A stretch of 64,000 bases of DNA. Origin: Kitasatospora papulosa. Its GTDB lineage: Bacteria > Actinomycetota > Actinomycetes > Streptomycetales > Streptomycetaceae. The notes under the pieces were generated by a model that made no database searches, was not told the origin of the DNA, and worked only from the letters and a program-made list of their open reading frames with translations. The position numbers and the translations under genes were made by a program. Of this stretch, positions 16,101 through 24,987 are shown one piece after another (position 1 is the stretch's first letter; every line of letters starts with the position of its first letter). The stretch covers positions 62,001 through 126,000 of the forward strand of contig NZ_JNYQ01000007.1 of NCBI RefSeq assembly GCF_000717245.1, read 5' to 3'.

Positions 16101-16955
16101 TTACGGGTGCTGAGCCGCCCGTGCCTCGCGCCGGTTGTCACGGAAGGTGTTCACCCGCCGTGCCGTGGCGAAGAGCGGGATCACCGCCCCCAGGACCACC
16201 TGGAGCGCGCAGCCGGTCTGCAGGAGCAGCTGACCGCCGGGGGCGTCGAACGCCCACGCGGCGAGCAGGCCCATCGCTGCGACGATCCAGCTGAGCATGG
16301 CCACCGCGAGGACACCCCGCGGCTTCGGGTACTCGACCCGGCTGACCATCAGCCACGCCACTCCGATGATCGCGAGCAGCGTCGGCACGAAGGGCAGCTC
16401 CAGGAGCACGATCGAGACGACCGTGAGCGCTCCGAAGGGGCTCGGCATGCCCTGGAACATGCCGTCCTTCAAGGTCACGCAGGAGAACCGCGCAAGCCTG
16501 AGCACCACCGCCAGCAGCACCACGATCGCCGCGAGCGCCGACACCCGCTGGTGTGCGTCGTCCGCGACCATGCCGTACACCAGCACGAAGTACGCCGGGG
16601 CGAGGCCGAAGCTGATGAGGTCGGAGAGGTTGTCCAGCTCCGCACCCATCGGCGACGAACGCAGCTTGCGCGCCACGAGGCCGTCGAAGAGGTCGAACAC
16701 CGCTGCCAGGAGCATGAGGATCACCGCGGTGGCGGCGGAGTGCCGGGCCATGCCCGACTCGTCGCTGCCGGTGAGGTGGGGGATGAGGATCCCCGTGGTG
16801 GTGAAGTACACCGCCATGAATCCGCACGTGGCGTTACCGAGGGTGAGGGTGTCCGCTATCGACAGCCGCATGGAGAGCGGCATGTCCTCCGCGTCGTCCT
16901 CCTCGTCGGCCTCCGGCACCCAGCCGGCCTGCGTCTCAGGATCAACTACGGTCAA
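16101..16955 (-). CDS. pssA: CDP-diacylglycerol-serine O-phosphatidyltransferase
   Basis: 284 residues, integral membrane. The CDP-alcohol phosphatidyltransferase signature D-G-x2-A-R-x8-G-x3-D-x3-D is complete: FDGLVARKLRSSPMGAEL followed by DNLSD. About eight hydrophobic segments surround it, and the acidic N-terminus (ADEEDDAED) is cytoplasmic. It joins CDP-diacylglycerol and serine to make phosphatidylserine, the precursor for phosphatidylethanolamine. It overlaps the upstream psd gene by 14 nt, so synthase and decarboxylase are produced together. A 17-bp terminator follows. Confidence 0.95.
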   Translation of the reverse strand: MTVVDPETQAGWVPEADEEDDAEDMPLSMRLSIADTLTLGNATCGFMAVYFTTTGILIPHLTGSDESGMARHSAATAVILMLLAAVFDLFDGLVARKLRSSPMGAELDNLSDLISFGLAPAYFVLVYGMVADDAHQRVSALAAIVVLLAVVLRLARFSCVTLKDGMFQGMPSPFGALTVVSIVLLELPFVPTLLAIIGVAWLMVSRVEYPKPRGVLAVAMLSWIVAAMGLLAAWAFDAPGGQLLLQTGCALQVVLGAVIPLFATARRVNTFRDNRREARAAQHP

Positions 16956-17589
16956 TTCGAGTCACCCCCGCGGTCGTGGCCTGGCCGACCTCGACCGCGA
17001 CGTCGACACCTTCGGGAAGGTAGATGTCCACGCGCGAGCCGAAGCGGATCAGACCGATGCGTTCGCCCTGCTCCACCTTCGTGCCCTGCGGGATGTAGGG
17101 GACGATCCGACGGGCGACCGCTCCCGCGATCTGCACCATCTCGATGTCGCCGAGCTCGGTGTCGAAGTGCCAGACAACGCGTTCGTTGTTCTCGCTCTCC
17201 TTGTTGAACGCCGGGACGAAGCCGCCCGGGATGTGCTCGACCGAGGTCACGGTGCCGGCCAGCGGAGCCCGGTTGACGTGTACGTTCAGCGGGCTCATGA
17301 AGATCGCGACGCGGGTGCGCCCGTCCTTCCACGGCATGATGCTCTGCACCACGCCGTCGGCCGGCGAGATGACGCGACCCTGGGTGATCTCGCGCTCGGG
17401 GTCGCGGAAGAACCACAGCATGCCCGCCGCGAGCGCGGTGGTGGGCACGGCCACGGCGGCCCAGCGTCCGGACTTGCGGGCCCGGGCGAGGCTGAGTGCC
17501 GCGGTGGCGACGGTCGGGAGGAGCCACGGCGATGCTCCACGGGCGAGGCGGACCCCGCCGCGCGTTGCAGGGATTTGGCTGTCGGGCAT
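16942..17589 (-). CDS. psd: Phosphatidylserine decarboxylase, short (archaeal-type) form
   Basis: 215 residues. The motifs FFRDPERE, ISPADGVV, MSPLNVHVNRAP and NKESENNERV are those of the short phosphatidylserine decarboxylase family. RFGSRVD near residue 190 is the self-cleavage site, where the serine becomes the pyruvoyl cofactor of the small subunit. A hydrophobic segment near residues 40-62 anchors the protein. The ATG at 17589 has GAAGG six bases upstream. It overlaps pssA by 14 nt and together they make phosphatidylethanolamine. The 17590-17771 interval upstream separates it from the ethylmalonyl-CoA operon and has relatively low GC. Confidence 0.94.
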   Translation of the reverse strand: MPDSQIPATRGGVRLARGASPWLLPTVATAALSLARARKSGRWAAVAVPTTALAAGMLWFFRDPEREITQGRVISPADGVVQSIMPWKDGRTRVAIFMSPLNVHVNRAPLAGTVTSVEHIPGGFVPAFNKESENNERVVWHFDTELGDIEMVQIAGAVARRIVPYIPQGTKVEQGERIGLIRFGSRVDIYLPEGVDVAVEVGQATTAGVTRIDRS

Positions 17590-17771
17590 GGTTGACCTTC
17601 GTAGCGGATGATGCCGCGCTGGCAACGGGGGGACGGCGGCTTTCCGTCGATGCTATCGGGTGCGAGTGGCAACTGGGCAAGCCAGCAGCCGAGTCGGACA
17701 GCTGAAAGGCTCCGTACAGGGGTGACCGGGTGTGATGTTCTTCGCCACCAAATCACCTCGAAAGGTACATT

Positions 17772-18977
17772 TCAGCCCTCGAGTCGATATTCCTCGAGCA
17801 GTCGGCGACCGATGATCATTTTCTGGATCTCGGCGGTACCTTCACCGATCAGCAGCATCGGGGCCTCGCGGTAGAGGCGCTCGATCTCGTACTCCTTGGA
17901 GAAGCCGTAGCCACCATGGATACGGAAGGCGTCCTCGACGACTTCCTTGCAGTACTCGGAGGCGAGGTACTTCGCCATCCCTGCCTCCAGGTCGTTCCGC
18001 TCCCCGGAGTCCTTCTTGCGTGCTGCATTGACCATCATCGCATGGGCGGCTTCGACCTTGGTGCCCATTTCGGCCAGTTTGAACTGGATCGCCTGGTGCT
18101 GGGCGATCGGCTTTCCGAAGGTCTCGCGCTGCTGGGCGTACGACACACCCAGTTCGAACGCACGTTGTGCGACGCCACAGCCACGCGCGGCGACATTCAC
18201 CCGCCCGACCTCGACACCGTCCATCATTTGGTAAAAACCTCGGCCGGTCGTGCCACCCAGCACACGATTGGCCGGAATGCGTAGTCCGTCCATGATGAGC
18301 TCGGTCGTGTCGACGCCCTTGTAGCCCATCTTGTCGATCTTCCCCGGGATCGTGAGACCGGGGCGGACCTCGCCGAAGCCCGCCTCCTTCTCCACCAGGA
18401 AGGTCGTCATCGACTTGTGCGGAGCGGTCCCCTCGGGGTGTCCTTCGTCACTCCGGCACAGCACGGCGACCAAGGTGGACGAGCCGCCGTTCGTCAGCCA
18501 CATCTTCTGGCCGTCGAGGACGTACTCGTCGCCTTCCCTGACGCCCTTGGACGAGATCGCGGAGACGTCCGAGCCGAGCGCCGGCTCGGACATCGAGAAC
18601 GCGCCGCGCACCTCGCCCAGCGCCATCCGCGGGAGGAACGTGTCCTTCTGCTCCTGCGTGCCGTGCTGCTTGAGCATGTACGCCACGATGAAATGCGTGT
18701 TGATGATGCCCGACACGCTCATCCAGCCCCGCGCGATCTCCTCCACGCACAGCGCGTACGTGAGGAGCGACTCGCCCAGGCCGCCGTACTCCTCCGGGAT
18801 CATCAGCCCGAACAGGCCGAGTTCCTTGAGGCCTTCGACGATATCCGTCGGATACTCGTCGCGGTGCTCCAGTCCGGTGGCGACAGGAATGATCTCCTTG
18901 TCGACGAAATTCCGGACCGTGGAGAGGATTTCCTGCTGGACATCCGTGAGGCCGGCGGTCCGTGCGAGTCGGCTCAT
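17772..18977 (-). CDS. Acyl-CoA dehydrogenase, probable methylsuccinyl-CoA dehydrogenase of the ethylmalonyl-CoA pathway
   Basis: 401 residues. It has the flavin- and substrate-binding blocks FSMSEPALGSDVS and QKMWLTNGG, the C-terminal four-helix bundle with IHGGYGFSKEYEIERLYR, and the catalytic-base region LIGEGTAEIQ. The general family is acyl-CoA dehydrogenase; the methylsuccinyl-CoA assignment rests on its position as last gene of a run with ccr, ecm, mcl and a mesaconyl-CoA hydratase, whose pathway needs exactly this oxidation. It is 2 nt from the hydratase gene. The 3' third uses codons rarer for this genome (TTT, CAA). Electrons would pass to ETF, which is not in the window. Confidence 0.85.
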   Translation of the reverse strand: MSRLARTAGLTDVQQEILSTVRNFVDKEIIPVATGLEHRDEYPTDIVEGLKELGLFGLMIPEEYGGLGESLLTYALCVEEIARGWMSVSGIINTHFIVAYMLKQHGTQEQKDTFLPRMALGEVRGAFSMSEPALGSDVSAISSKGVREGDEYVLDGQKMWLTNGGSSTLVAVLCRSDEGHPEGTAPHKSMTTFLVEKEAGFGEVRPGLTIPGKIDKMGYKGVDTTELIMDGLRIPANRVLGGTTGRGFYQMMDGVEVGRVNVAARGCGVAQRAFELGVSYAQQRETFGKPIAQHQAIQFKLAEMGTKVEAAHAMMVNAARKKDSGERNDLEAGMAKYLASEYCKEVVEDAFRIHGGYGFSKEYEIERLYREAPMLLIGEGTAEIQKMIIGRRLLEEYRLEG

Positions 18978-18979
18978 GG

Positions 18980-19507
18980 CTACTTCTCCGCGTTCTTGCT
19001 CGTCGGCTGGACGATCTCGGGGCGACCGGGCTGCTCGCCGCCGCGCTCCTCGATGTACTTCTCGGTGGGGACCATCACCTTGCGGCGGAACACGCAGACC
19101 AGCGTGCCGTCCTGTTTGTAGCCCTTCGTCTCGACATGGACGATGCCGCGGTCGCTCTTCGACCGCGACGGGGTCGTGTCCAGGACGGTCGTCTCGCCGT
19201 AGATCGTGTCGCCGTGGAAGGTCGGCGCGACGTGCTTCAGCGACTCCACCTCCAGATTGGCGATGGCCTTCCCGGAGACGTCGGGAACCGACATACCGAG
19301 CAGCAGTGAATAGATGTAGTTGCCGACGACGACGTTCTTCCTGAAATCCGTCGTCCGCTCGGCGTAGTTGCTGTCCATGTGCAGCGGGTGGTGATTCATG
19401 GTCAGCAGGCAGAACAGGTGGTCGTCGTATTCCGTGACCGTCTTCCCGGGCCAGTGCTTGTAGACGGCACCGACCTCGAACTCCTCAAATGTGCGGCCGA
19501 ACTGCAT
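18980..19507 (-). CDS. MaoC-like dehydratase, probable mesaconyl-CoA hydratase
   Basis: 175 residues, a single hot-dog domain. The catalytic region shows MNHHPLHMDSNYAERTTDF followed by VGNYIYSLLLGMS, typical of MaoC-like hydratases with the Asp/His dyad around D43-H45 equivalents. In the ethylmalonyl-CoA pathway mesaconyl-CoA hydratase makes beta-methylmalyl-CoA, the substrate of the lyase encoded immediately upstream (1 nt gap). Known hydratases of this pathway in proteobacteria are about twice this length, with two hot-dog domains; the one-domain form is presumably dimeric. Function assigned mainly from gene context. Confidence 0.82.
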   Translation of the reverse strand: MQFGRTFEEFEVGAVYKHWPGKTVTEYDDHLFCLLTMNHHPLHMDSNYAERTTDFRKNVVVGNYIYSLLLGMSVPDVSGKAIANLEVESLKHVAPTFHGDTIYGETTVLDTTPSRSKSDRGIVHVETKGYKQDGTLVCVFRRKVMVPTEKYIEERGGEQPGRPEIVQPTSKNAEK

Positions 19508-19508
19508 G

Positions 19509-20474
19509 TCAGGCCTCCGGAGCTTCGAACTTGGAGGTGCGCTGCATGCCGGCGGCGCGGCCCTTGCCCGCGACGACCAGGGCCATCTTGCGGCTGGCCT
19601 CGTCGATCATCTCGTCGCCGAGCATCGCCGAGCCCTTCTTGCCGCCCTCCTCCGAGGTGCACCAGTCGTACGCGTCGAGGATGAGCTCGGCGTGGTCGTA
19701 GTCGTCCTGCGAGGGCGAGAACACCTCGTTCGCCGCGTCGACCTGGCCGGGGTGCAGCACCCACTTGCCGTCGAAGCCCAGCGCCGCCGCACGGCCCGCG
19801 ACCTCGCGGTACGCGTCCACGTCACGGATCTGCAGGAACGGTCCGTCGATGGCCTGGAGGTCGTGCGTGCGGGCCGCCATCAGGATGCGCATCAGGATGT
19901 AATGGTACGCGTCCGCCGGGTAGCCGGGCGGCTGCTGGCCGACGACCAGGGTCTTCATGTTGATCGAGGCCATGAAGTCGGCCGGGCCGAAGATCAGGGT
20001 CTCCACCCGCGGCGAGGCGGCTGCGATGTCGTCGATGTTCACCAGGCCCTTGGCGTTCTCGATCTGCGCCTCGATGCCGATGCGGCCGACCTCGAAGCCC
20101 ATCGTCTTCTCGATCTGGGTCAGCAGCAGGTCCAGCGCGACGACCTGCTGCGCGTCCTGGACCTTCGGCAGCATGATGCAGTCGAGGTTCGGGCCCGCGC
20201 CCTCGACGACCGTGATGACGTCGCGGTACGTCCAGTGCGTCGTCCAGTCGTTCACGCGCACGACCCGGGTCTTGCCCGTCCAGTCGCCGTTGTTGAGCGC
20301 GTCCACGATGTGGTGCCGGGCGCCCTCCTTGGCAAGCGGCGCGCACGCGTCCTCCAGGTCCAGGAACACCTGGTCGGCCGGGAGGCCCTGGGCCTTCTCC
20401 AGGAACCGCGGGTTGGATCCGGGGACCGCCAGACAGGAGCGGCGCGGGCGCAGACGGTTCACAGGGGCAGTCAT
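19509..20474 (-). CDS. mcl: CoA ester lyase, probable L-malyl-CoA/beta-methylmalyl-CoA lyase
   Basis: 321 residues of the HpcH/HpaI-CitE family. The N-terminal RSCLAVPGSNPRFLEKA, LDLEDAC (metal and substrate contacts), IMLPKVQDA, and IEAQIENAKGL (metal-binding glutamate) blocks are all present, and FGPADFMAS carries the second metal ligand. It cleaves beta-methylmalyl-CoA to glyoxylate and propionyl-CoA. The start ATG at 20474 overlaps the stop codon of ecm (ATGA). It is third in the five-gene EMC operon. A citramalyl-CoA or malyl-CoA specificity is also possible in principle, but the context favours the EMC role. Confidence 0.88.
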   Translation of the reverse strand: MTAPVNRLRPRRSCLAVPGSNPRFLEKAQGLPADQVFLDLEDACAPLAKEGARHHIVDALNNGDWTGKTRVVRVNDWTTHWTYRDVITVVEGAGPNLDCIMLPKVQDAQQVVALDLLLTQIEKTMGFEVGRIGIEAQIENAKGLVNIDDIAAASPRVETLIFGPADFMASINMKTLVVGQQPPGYPADAYHYILMRILMAARTHDLQAIDGPFLQIRDVDAYREVAGRAAALGFDGKWVLHPGQVDAANEVFSPSQDDYDHAELILDAYDWCTSEEGGKKGSAMLGDEMIDEASRKMALVVAGKGRAAGMQRTSKFEAPEA

Positions 20475-22483
20475 GCGGGGACCTCCAGAGGGTCGAGCTT
20501 GTTCGCTTTCCGGATCTCGTCGACGATACGGCCGATGATCTCGGTGATGCCGAAGTCCTTCGGGGTGAAGACGGCGGCGACGCCGGCTTCGATGAGGGCG
20601 CGGGCGTCGGCCTGCGGGATGATGCCGCCGGCGATCACCGGGATGTCCGGCGCGCCGGCGTCCCGCAACCGGTGCAGTACGTCCGGCACCAGCTCGGCGT
20701 GCGAGCCGGACAGGATGGACAGACCCACGCAGTGCACGTCCTCGGCCAGGGCGGCGTCGGTGATCTGCTCGGGCGTCAGCCTGATGCCCTGGTAGACCAC
20801 CTCGAAGCCGGCGTCCCTCGCCCGTACGGCGATCTGTTCGGCCCCGTTGGAGTGCCCGTCCAGGCCCGGCTTGCCGACCAGCAGGCGCAGCCGCCCGACA
20901 CCCAGGTCCCCGGCGGTGCGGGCGACCTTCTCGCGGACCGCTGCGAGCGGGGTCCCCGCCTCTGCGGCGACGGCCACCGGAGCGGAGGAGACGCCGGTCG
21001 GCGCCCGGAACTCACCGAACACGTCGCGCAGGGCCCAGGCCCACTCGCCCGTGGTGACGCCCGCCCGCGCGCACTCGACGGTCGCCTCCATCATGTTCTC
21101 GGTGCCCGCCGCGGCCTTCTTCAGGGCCGTCAGGGACTCGGTGGCCCGGGACTCGTCGCGGTTGTCGCGCCACTCGTGCAGCGCGGCGACGACCCGTGCC
21201 TCGTTCTCCGGGTCCACCGTCATGATCGCGGTGTCGAGGTCGGCGGTCAGCGGGTTCGGTTCGGTCGTCTCGTAGATGTTGACGCCGACGATCTTCTCCT
21301 CGCCGCCCTCGATCCGGGCCCGCCGCACCGCGTGCGAGGACACCAGCTCCGACTTGAGGTAGCCGGACTCCACGGCGGCCATCGCGCCGCCCATCTGCTG
21401 GATCCGGTCGATCTCGGTGAGCGATTCCGTGACCAGGTCGTCGACCTTGGCCTCGACGACGTGCGACCCGGCGAAGATGTCCTCGTACTCCAGCAGGTCG
21501 CTCTCGTGCGCGAGTACCTGCTGGATGCGCAGCGACCACTGCTGGTCCCAGGGGCGCGGCAGCCCCAGGGCCTCGTTCCAGGCCGGCAGCTGCACGGCGC
21601 GGGCGCGGGCGTCCTTGGAGAGGGTGACGGCCAGCATCTCCAGCACGATGCGCTGGACGTTGTTCTCCGGCTGCGCCTCGGTGAGCCCCAGGGAGTTGAC
21701 CTGCACCCCGTAGCGGAAGCGGCGCTGCTTGGGGTTCTCGATGCCGTACCGCTCGCGCGTGACCTGGTCCCAGATCCGCCCGAAGGCGCGCATCTTGCAC
21801 ATCTCCTCGATGAAGCGGACACCCGCGTTCACGAAGAACGAGATGCGGGCCACGACGTCCCCGAACCGCTCCTCGGGCACCTGCCCGGAGTCCCGTACGG
21901 CGTCGAGCACCGCGATGGCCGTCGACATGGCGTACGCGATCTCCTGGACGGGGGTGGCCCCCGCCTCCTGCAGGTGGTAGCTGCAGATGTTGATCGGGTT
22001 CCACTTCGGGATGCGGTTGACGGTGTACGTGATCATGTCGGTCGTCAGCCGCAGCGACGGGCCCGGCGGGAAGACGTGCGTCCCCCGCGACAGGTACTCC
22101 TTCACGATGTCGTTCTGCGTCGTGCCCTGGAGCTTGCCCGGATCCGCGCCCTGTTCCTCCGCGACCACCTGGTAGAGCGCCAGGAGCCACATCGCGGTCG
22201 CGTTGATCGTCATCGAGGTGTTCATCTGGTCCAGGGGGATGTCCTGGAACAGACGCCGCATGTCACCGAGGTGCGAGACGGGCACGCCGACCCGGCCCAC
22301 CTCGCCGCGGGCGAGGACGTGGTCCGGGTCGTAGCCGGTCTGCGTGGGCAGGTCGAAGGCGACCGACAGACCCGTCTGGCCCTTGGCGAGGTTGCGCCGG
22401 TAGAGCTCGTTGGACGCCTCGGCGGTCGAGTGACCGGCGTACGTCCGCATGAGCCACGGACGGTCCTTCTGACGTTCGGTCAT
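20471..22483 (-). CDS. ecm: Ethylmalonyl-CoA mutase (adenosylcobalamin-dependent, MeaA-like)
   Basis: 670 residues. The N-terminal TIM-barrel begins RPWLMRTYAGHSTAEASN and contains FDLPTQTGYDPD and SMTINATAMWLLALY, characteristic of acyl-CoA mutases. The C-terminal cobalamin-binding domain carries GKPGLDGHSNGAEQ, the DxHxxG motif, with SGSH and IIPQADARAL later. A single polypeptide with fused B12 domain is typical of MeaA/ethylmalonyl-CoA mutase. It converts ethylmalonyl-CoA to methylsuccinyl-CoA. The ATG at 22483 lies 8 nt after ccr; the longer open frame upstream overlaps ccr and is not used. Adjacent ccr strongly supports ethylmalonyl-CoA over methylmalonyl-CoA as substrate. Confidence 0.93.
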   Translation of the reverse strand: MTERQKDRPWLMRTYAGHSTAEASNELYRRNLAKGQTGLSVAFDLPTQTGYDPDHVLARGEVGRVGVPVSHLGDMRRLFQDIPLDQMNTSMTINATAMWLLALYQVVAEEQGADPGKLQGTTQNDIVKEYLSRGTHVFPPGPSLRLTTDMITYTVNRIPKWNPINICSYHLQEAGATPVQEIAYAMSTAIAVLDAVRDSGQVPEERFGDVVARISFFVNAGVRFIEEMCKMRAFGRIWDQVTRERYGIENPKQRRFRYGVQVNSLGLTEAQPENNVQRIVLEMLAVTLSKDARARAVQLPAWNEALGLPRPWDQQWSLRIQQVLAHESDLLEYEDIFAGSHVVEAKVDDLVTESLTEIDRIQQMGGAMAAVESGYLKSELVSSHAVRRARIEGGEEKIVGVNIYETTEPNPLTADLDTAIMTVDPENEARVVAALHEWRDNRDESRATESLTALKKAAAGTENMMEATVECARAGVTTGEWAWALRDVFGEFRAPTGVSSAPVAVAAEAGTPLAAVREKVARTAGDLGVGRLRLLVGKPGLDGHSNGAEQIAVRARDAGFEVVYQGIRLTPEQITDAALAEDVHCVGLSILSGSHAELVPDVLHRLRDAGAPDIPVIAGGIIPQADARALIEAGVAAVFTPKDFGITEIIGRIVDEIRKANKLDPLEVPA

Positions 22484-22491
22484 CGTGGACC

Positions 22492-23829
22492 TCAGACGTT
22501 GCGGAAGCGGTTGATGGCGTCGATGTGCTGTTCGCGGAGCTCCGTGTCGCGCACGCCCAGTCCCTCGCGGGGTGCCAGGGCGAGGATGCCGACCTTCCCC
22601 TGGTGCAGGTTGCGGTGCACGTCGTACGCGGCCTGGCCGGTGTCCTCCAGGGAGTAGACCTTGGAGAGCGTCGGGTGGATCTTGCCCTTGGCGATCAGGC
22701 GGTTGGCCTCCCACGCCTCGCGGTAGTTGGCGAAGTGGGAGCCGATGATCCGCTTGAGCGACATCCACAGGTAGCGGTTGTCGTACTCGTGGTTGTAGCC
22801 CGAGGTCGAGGCGCAGGTGACGATCGTGCCGCCCTTGCGGGTGACGTACACGCTCGCGCCGAAGGTCTCACGGCCCGGGTGCTCGAAGACGATGTCCACG
22901 TCCTCGCCGCCGGTCAGTTCGCGGATCCGCTTGCCGAAGCGCTTCCACTCGCGCGGGTCCTGGTTGTGCTCGTCCTTCCAGAACGTGAAGCCCTCGGCGT
23001 TGCGGTCGATGATCGCGGTCGCGCCCATCTTCCGGCAGATCTCCGCCTTCTGGTCACTGGAGACGACACAGATCGGGTTGGCGCCGCCGGCCAGCGCGAA
23101 CTGGGTGGCGTAGGAGCCGAGTCCGCCGCTCGCGCCCCAGATCAGCACGTTGTCGCCCTGCTTCATGCCGGCGCCGTTGCGCGAGACGAGCTGGCGGTAC
23201 GCGGTCGAGTTGACCAGGCCCGGGGACGCGGCCTCCTCCCAGCTGAGGTGCTTGGGCTTCGGCATCAGCTGGTTGGACTTGACCAGCGCGATCTCCGCCA
23301 GGCCGCCGAAGTTGGTCTCGAAGCCCCAGATGCGCTGCTCGGGGTCGAGCATCGTGTCGTTGTGTCCGTCGGAGGATTCCAGCTCGACCGAGAGGCAGTG
23401 CGCGACGACCTCGTCACCCGGGTTCCACGCGTTGACCCCGGCGCCGGTGCGCAGGACCACACCCGCGAGGTCGGAGCCGATGACGTGGTACGGCAGGTCG
23501 TGGCGCTTGGTCAGCTCGCTGAGCTTGCCGTAGCGCTCCAGGAAGCCGAAGGTCGACACCGGCTCGAAGATGGAGGTCCAGACGGAGTTGTAGTTCACCG
23601 AGCTGGCCATGACGGCGACGAGCGCCTCGCCGGGCCCGAGTTCGGGCACGGGCACCTCGTCCAGGTGCAGCGACTTGCGGGGGTCCTTGTCGCGGGTGGC
23701 CAGGCCGGCGAACATCTCGGCCTCGTCCTTGTGCACGGTCACCGCGCGGTACGACTCGGGGATGGACAGACCCGCGAAGTCCGCGGCCGTGCTGTCCTGC
23801 GACTGGATCGCGTCCAGGATTTCCTTCAC
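22492..23829 (-). CDS. ccr: Crotonyl-CoA carboxylase/reductase
   Basis: 445 residues from the GTG at 23829, which has GGAGG seven bases upstream; the length equals known Ccr proteins. It belongs to the medium-chain dehydrogenase/reductase family: nucleotide-binding GASGGLGSYATQFALAGG, the N-terminal SSVNYNSVWTSIFEP, and C-terminal GSHFANYREAWEAN are distinctive for Ccr. It reductively carboxylates crotonyl-CoA to ethylmalonyl-CoA using NADPH and CO2, the committing step of the EMC pathway and a source of extender units for polyketides. It is first in the EMC operon. A promoter with an overlapping inverted repeat lies about 240 nt upstream. Confidence 0.96.
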   Translation of the reverse strand: MKEILDAIQSQDSTAADFAGLSIPESYRAVTVHKDEAEMFAGLATRDKDPRKSLHLDEVPVPELGPGEALVAVMASSVNYNSVWTSIFEPVSTFGFLERYGKLSELTKRHDLPYHVIGSDLAGVVLRTGAGVNAWNPGDEVVAHCLSVELESSDGHNDTMLDPEQRIWGFETNFGGLAEIALVKSNQLMPKPKHLSWEEAASPGLVNSTAYRQLVSRNGAGMKQGDNVLIWGASGGLGSYATQFALAGGANPICVVSSDQKAEICRKMGATAIIDRNAEGFTFWKDEHNQDPREWKRFGKRIRELTGGEDVDIVFEHPGRETFGASVYVTRKGGTIVTCASTSGYNHEYDNRYLWMSLKRIIGSHFANYREAWEANRLIAKGKIHPTLSKVYSLEDTGQAAYDVHRNLHQGKVGILALAPREGLGVRDTELREQHIDAINRFRNV

Positions 23830-24068
23830 GGTGATGCCTCCGGCAGATCGGGTCTCCGGCGTCGGGGGAAACGCTCGGAGGACCCCTGTGGTCAGGGGAA
23901 AGGTGCGGTGTGGAGGTGTGCCGTCGGTTCGGCGGGTGGTGCGGTGTGCCTGCTCGGTGGAGCAGAAGGGTTTGCCTGTGACGCAGGCGCCCGGGCGCGC
24001 CGACACGTGGTCTGCGGGGACAGCCGGCGTACGAGAGGTCTCTGCACGCCGGCCGCCCGGACGCCTTC

Positions 24069-24097
24069 AACGTATGGCACTGCGTGACAGGTGGCAA
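24069..24097 (-). promoter_or_regulatory. Candidate sigma-70-type promoter of the EMC operon
   Basis: On the minus strand TTGCCA (24092-24097) and TACGTT (24069-24074) are separated by exactly 17 nt. The -10 keeps the TA...T pattern of actinobacterial promoters. It leaves a leader of about 230 nt before the ccr start at 23829. Confidence 0.6.
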
Positions 24098-24111
24098 GGC
24101 ACCCAGTGCCA
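24075..24111. promoter_or_regulatory. Inverted repeat overlapping the EMC promoter
   Basis: TGGCACTG (24075-24082) and CAGTGCCA (24104-24111) are perfect 8-bp arms separated by 21 nt. One arm fills the spacer next to the -10, the other lies just upstream of the -35. This layout suits a regulator that contacts two turns of DNA across the promoter. The cognate protein is unknown. Confidence 0.55.
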
Positions 24112-24195
24112 ACAATTTCTCTCACTTGTCATCTCGGTGGCACGCATGAGCAACATCATGGGCGGAATGTCCTGGTCCGCCACCTAATCCGGGTG

Positions 24196-24987
24196 CTACG
24201 GCGCGGTGCGGTACACGTACGGCGTCGTCGTGCTGAGGGCCGTGAAGCCCAGCCGCCGCAGGATCGGGGCCGACAGGTCCGTCGCGTCGACCTGGAGGAA
24301 GCGGTAACCGTGCCGGGCCGCGACACGGGCGCGGTGGGCGATCAGGGCGCGGTAGATCCCCCTGCCCCGCCACGGCGCCGCGGTCCCGCCTCCCCACAGC
24401 CCGGCGAAGCCGGTAGCGGGGTACATCTCCATCCGGGCCGAACTCACCGGTTCGTCGCCGGCCATGGCGACCACCGCGACGAAGGTGTCCGGGGCGTCGG
24501 CGAGACGGGCCAGGGTCCGGTGGCGCAGCTGTGCGCCGTCGGTGCCGAAGGCCAGCTCATGGGCCCGGACCATCAGCTCGACCCCGGCCGCGTCGGTCAC
24601 GTTCCGCAGCCGGACGCCGTCGGGGAGCTCCACCGACGTGGACCGGCCCGCCACCGGTGCCACCAGCAGCGTCTCCGCGGGCTCCGCCTCGAAGCCGGCG
24701 GCGGCGAGGAGCCCGCCCAGCCCGGCCGGGCCGTCGTGCGCGTACAGCTTCCACTCGAACGCGCCGAGGCCACGGGCGGTGTAGTGCTCCACCTGTGCGG
24801 CGATCGCCGACTCCGCGCGGGCGGGGGAGAGGTCGGGGGCCGTCCACAGGACCCCGTTCCAGTCGTCGGCGCCGCCGGTCTGCCGTACGACGTCACCGAC
24901 CCGCTCCACGTGGGCCCCGGGGCCGTCGGGCCGTGCGTGCTCACGCATCCGGTGGTCGAAGAGGGCCAGCATCTCGTCAGGTTCCAT
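24196..24987 (-). CDS. GNAT family N-acetyltransferase (two-domain)
   Basis: 263 residues. The C-terminal half is a clear GNAT domain: VVAMAGDEPVSSARMEMY, then the acetyl-CoA pyrophosphate loop WRGRGIYRALIAHRARVAA and the LGF of RRLGFTALSTTTPYVY. The N-terminal half is a diverged GNAT-like region without a recognisable binding loop. The substrate is unknown. The ATG at 24987 is chosen because upstream in-frame sequence runs into the promoter of the divergent Mrr-like gene. It is located between the EMC promoter region and the Mrr-like gene, with no sign of co-regulation. Confidence 0.85.
   Translation of the reverse strand: MEPDEMLALFDHRMREHARPDGPGAHVERVGDVVRQTGGADDWNGVLWTAPDLSPARAESAIAAQVEHYTARGLGAFEWKLYAHDGPAGLGGLLAAAGFEAEPAETLLVAPVAGRSTSVELPDGVRLRNVTDAAGVELMVRAHELAFGTDGAQLRHRTLARLADAPDTFVAVVAMAGDEPVSSARMEMYPATGFAGLWGGGTAAPWRGRGIYRALIAHRARVAARHGYRFLQVDATDLSAPILRRLGFTALSTTTPYVYRTAP

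Larger units (their letters stand above)
23830..24195. other. Upstream region of the ethylmalonyl-CoA operon
   Basis: This 366-nt gap holds the ccr leader (23830-24068), the promoter and inverted repeat described separately, and about 85 nt of lower-GC sequence before the GNAT gene ends at 24196. A 13-codon open frame with an ATG start and TAA stop lies at 24146-24187 on the plus strand; I do not call it a gene. No RNA gene is visible. Confidence 0.6.

Noticed and set aside
13925..16294. 789-codon open frame on the plus strand
   Set aside because: Antisense of the GAF-PAS-GAF-PP2C gene and of the pssA terminator; no start signal or recognisable domain.
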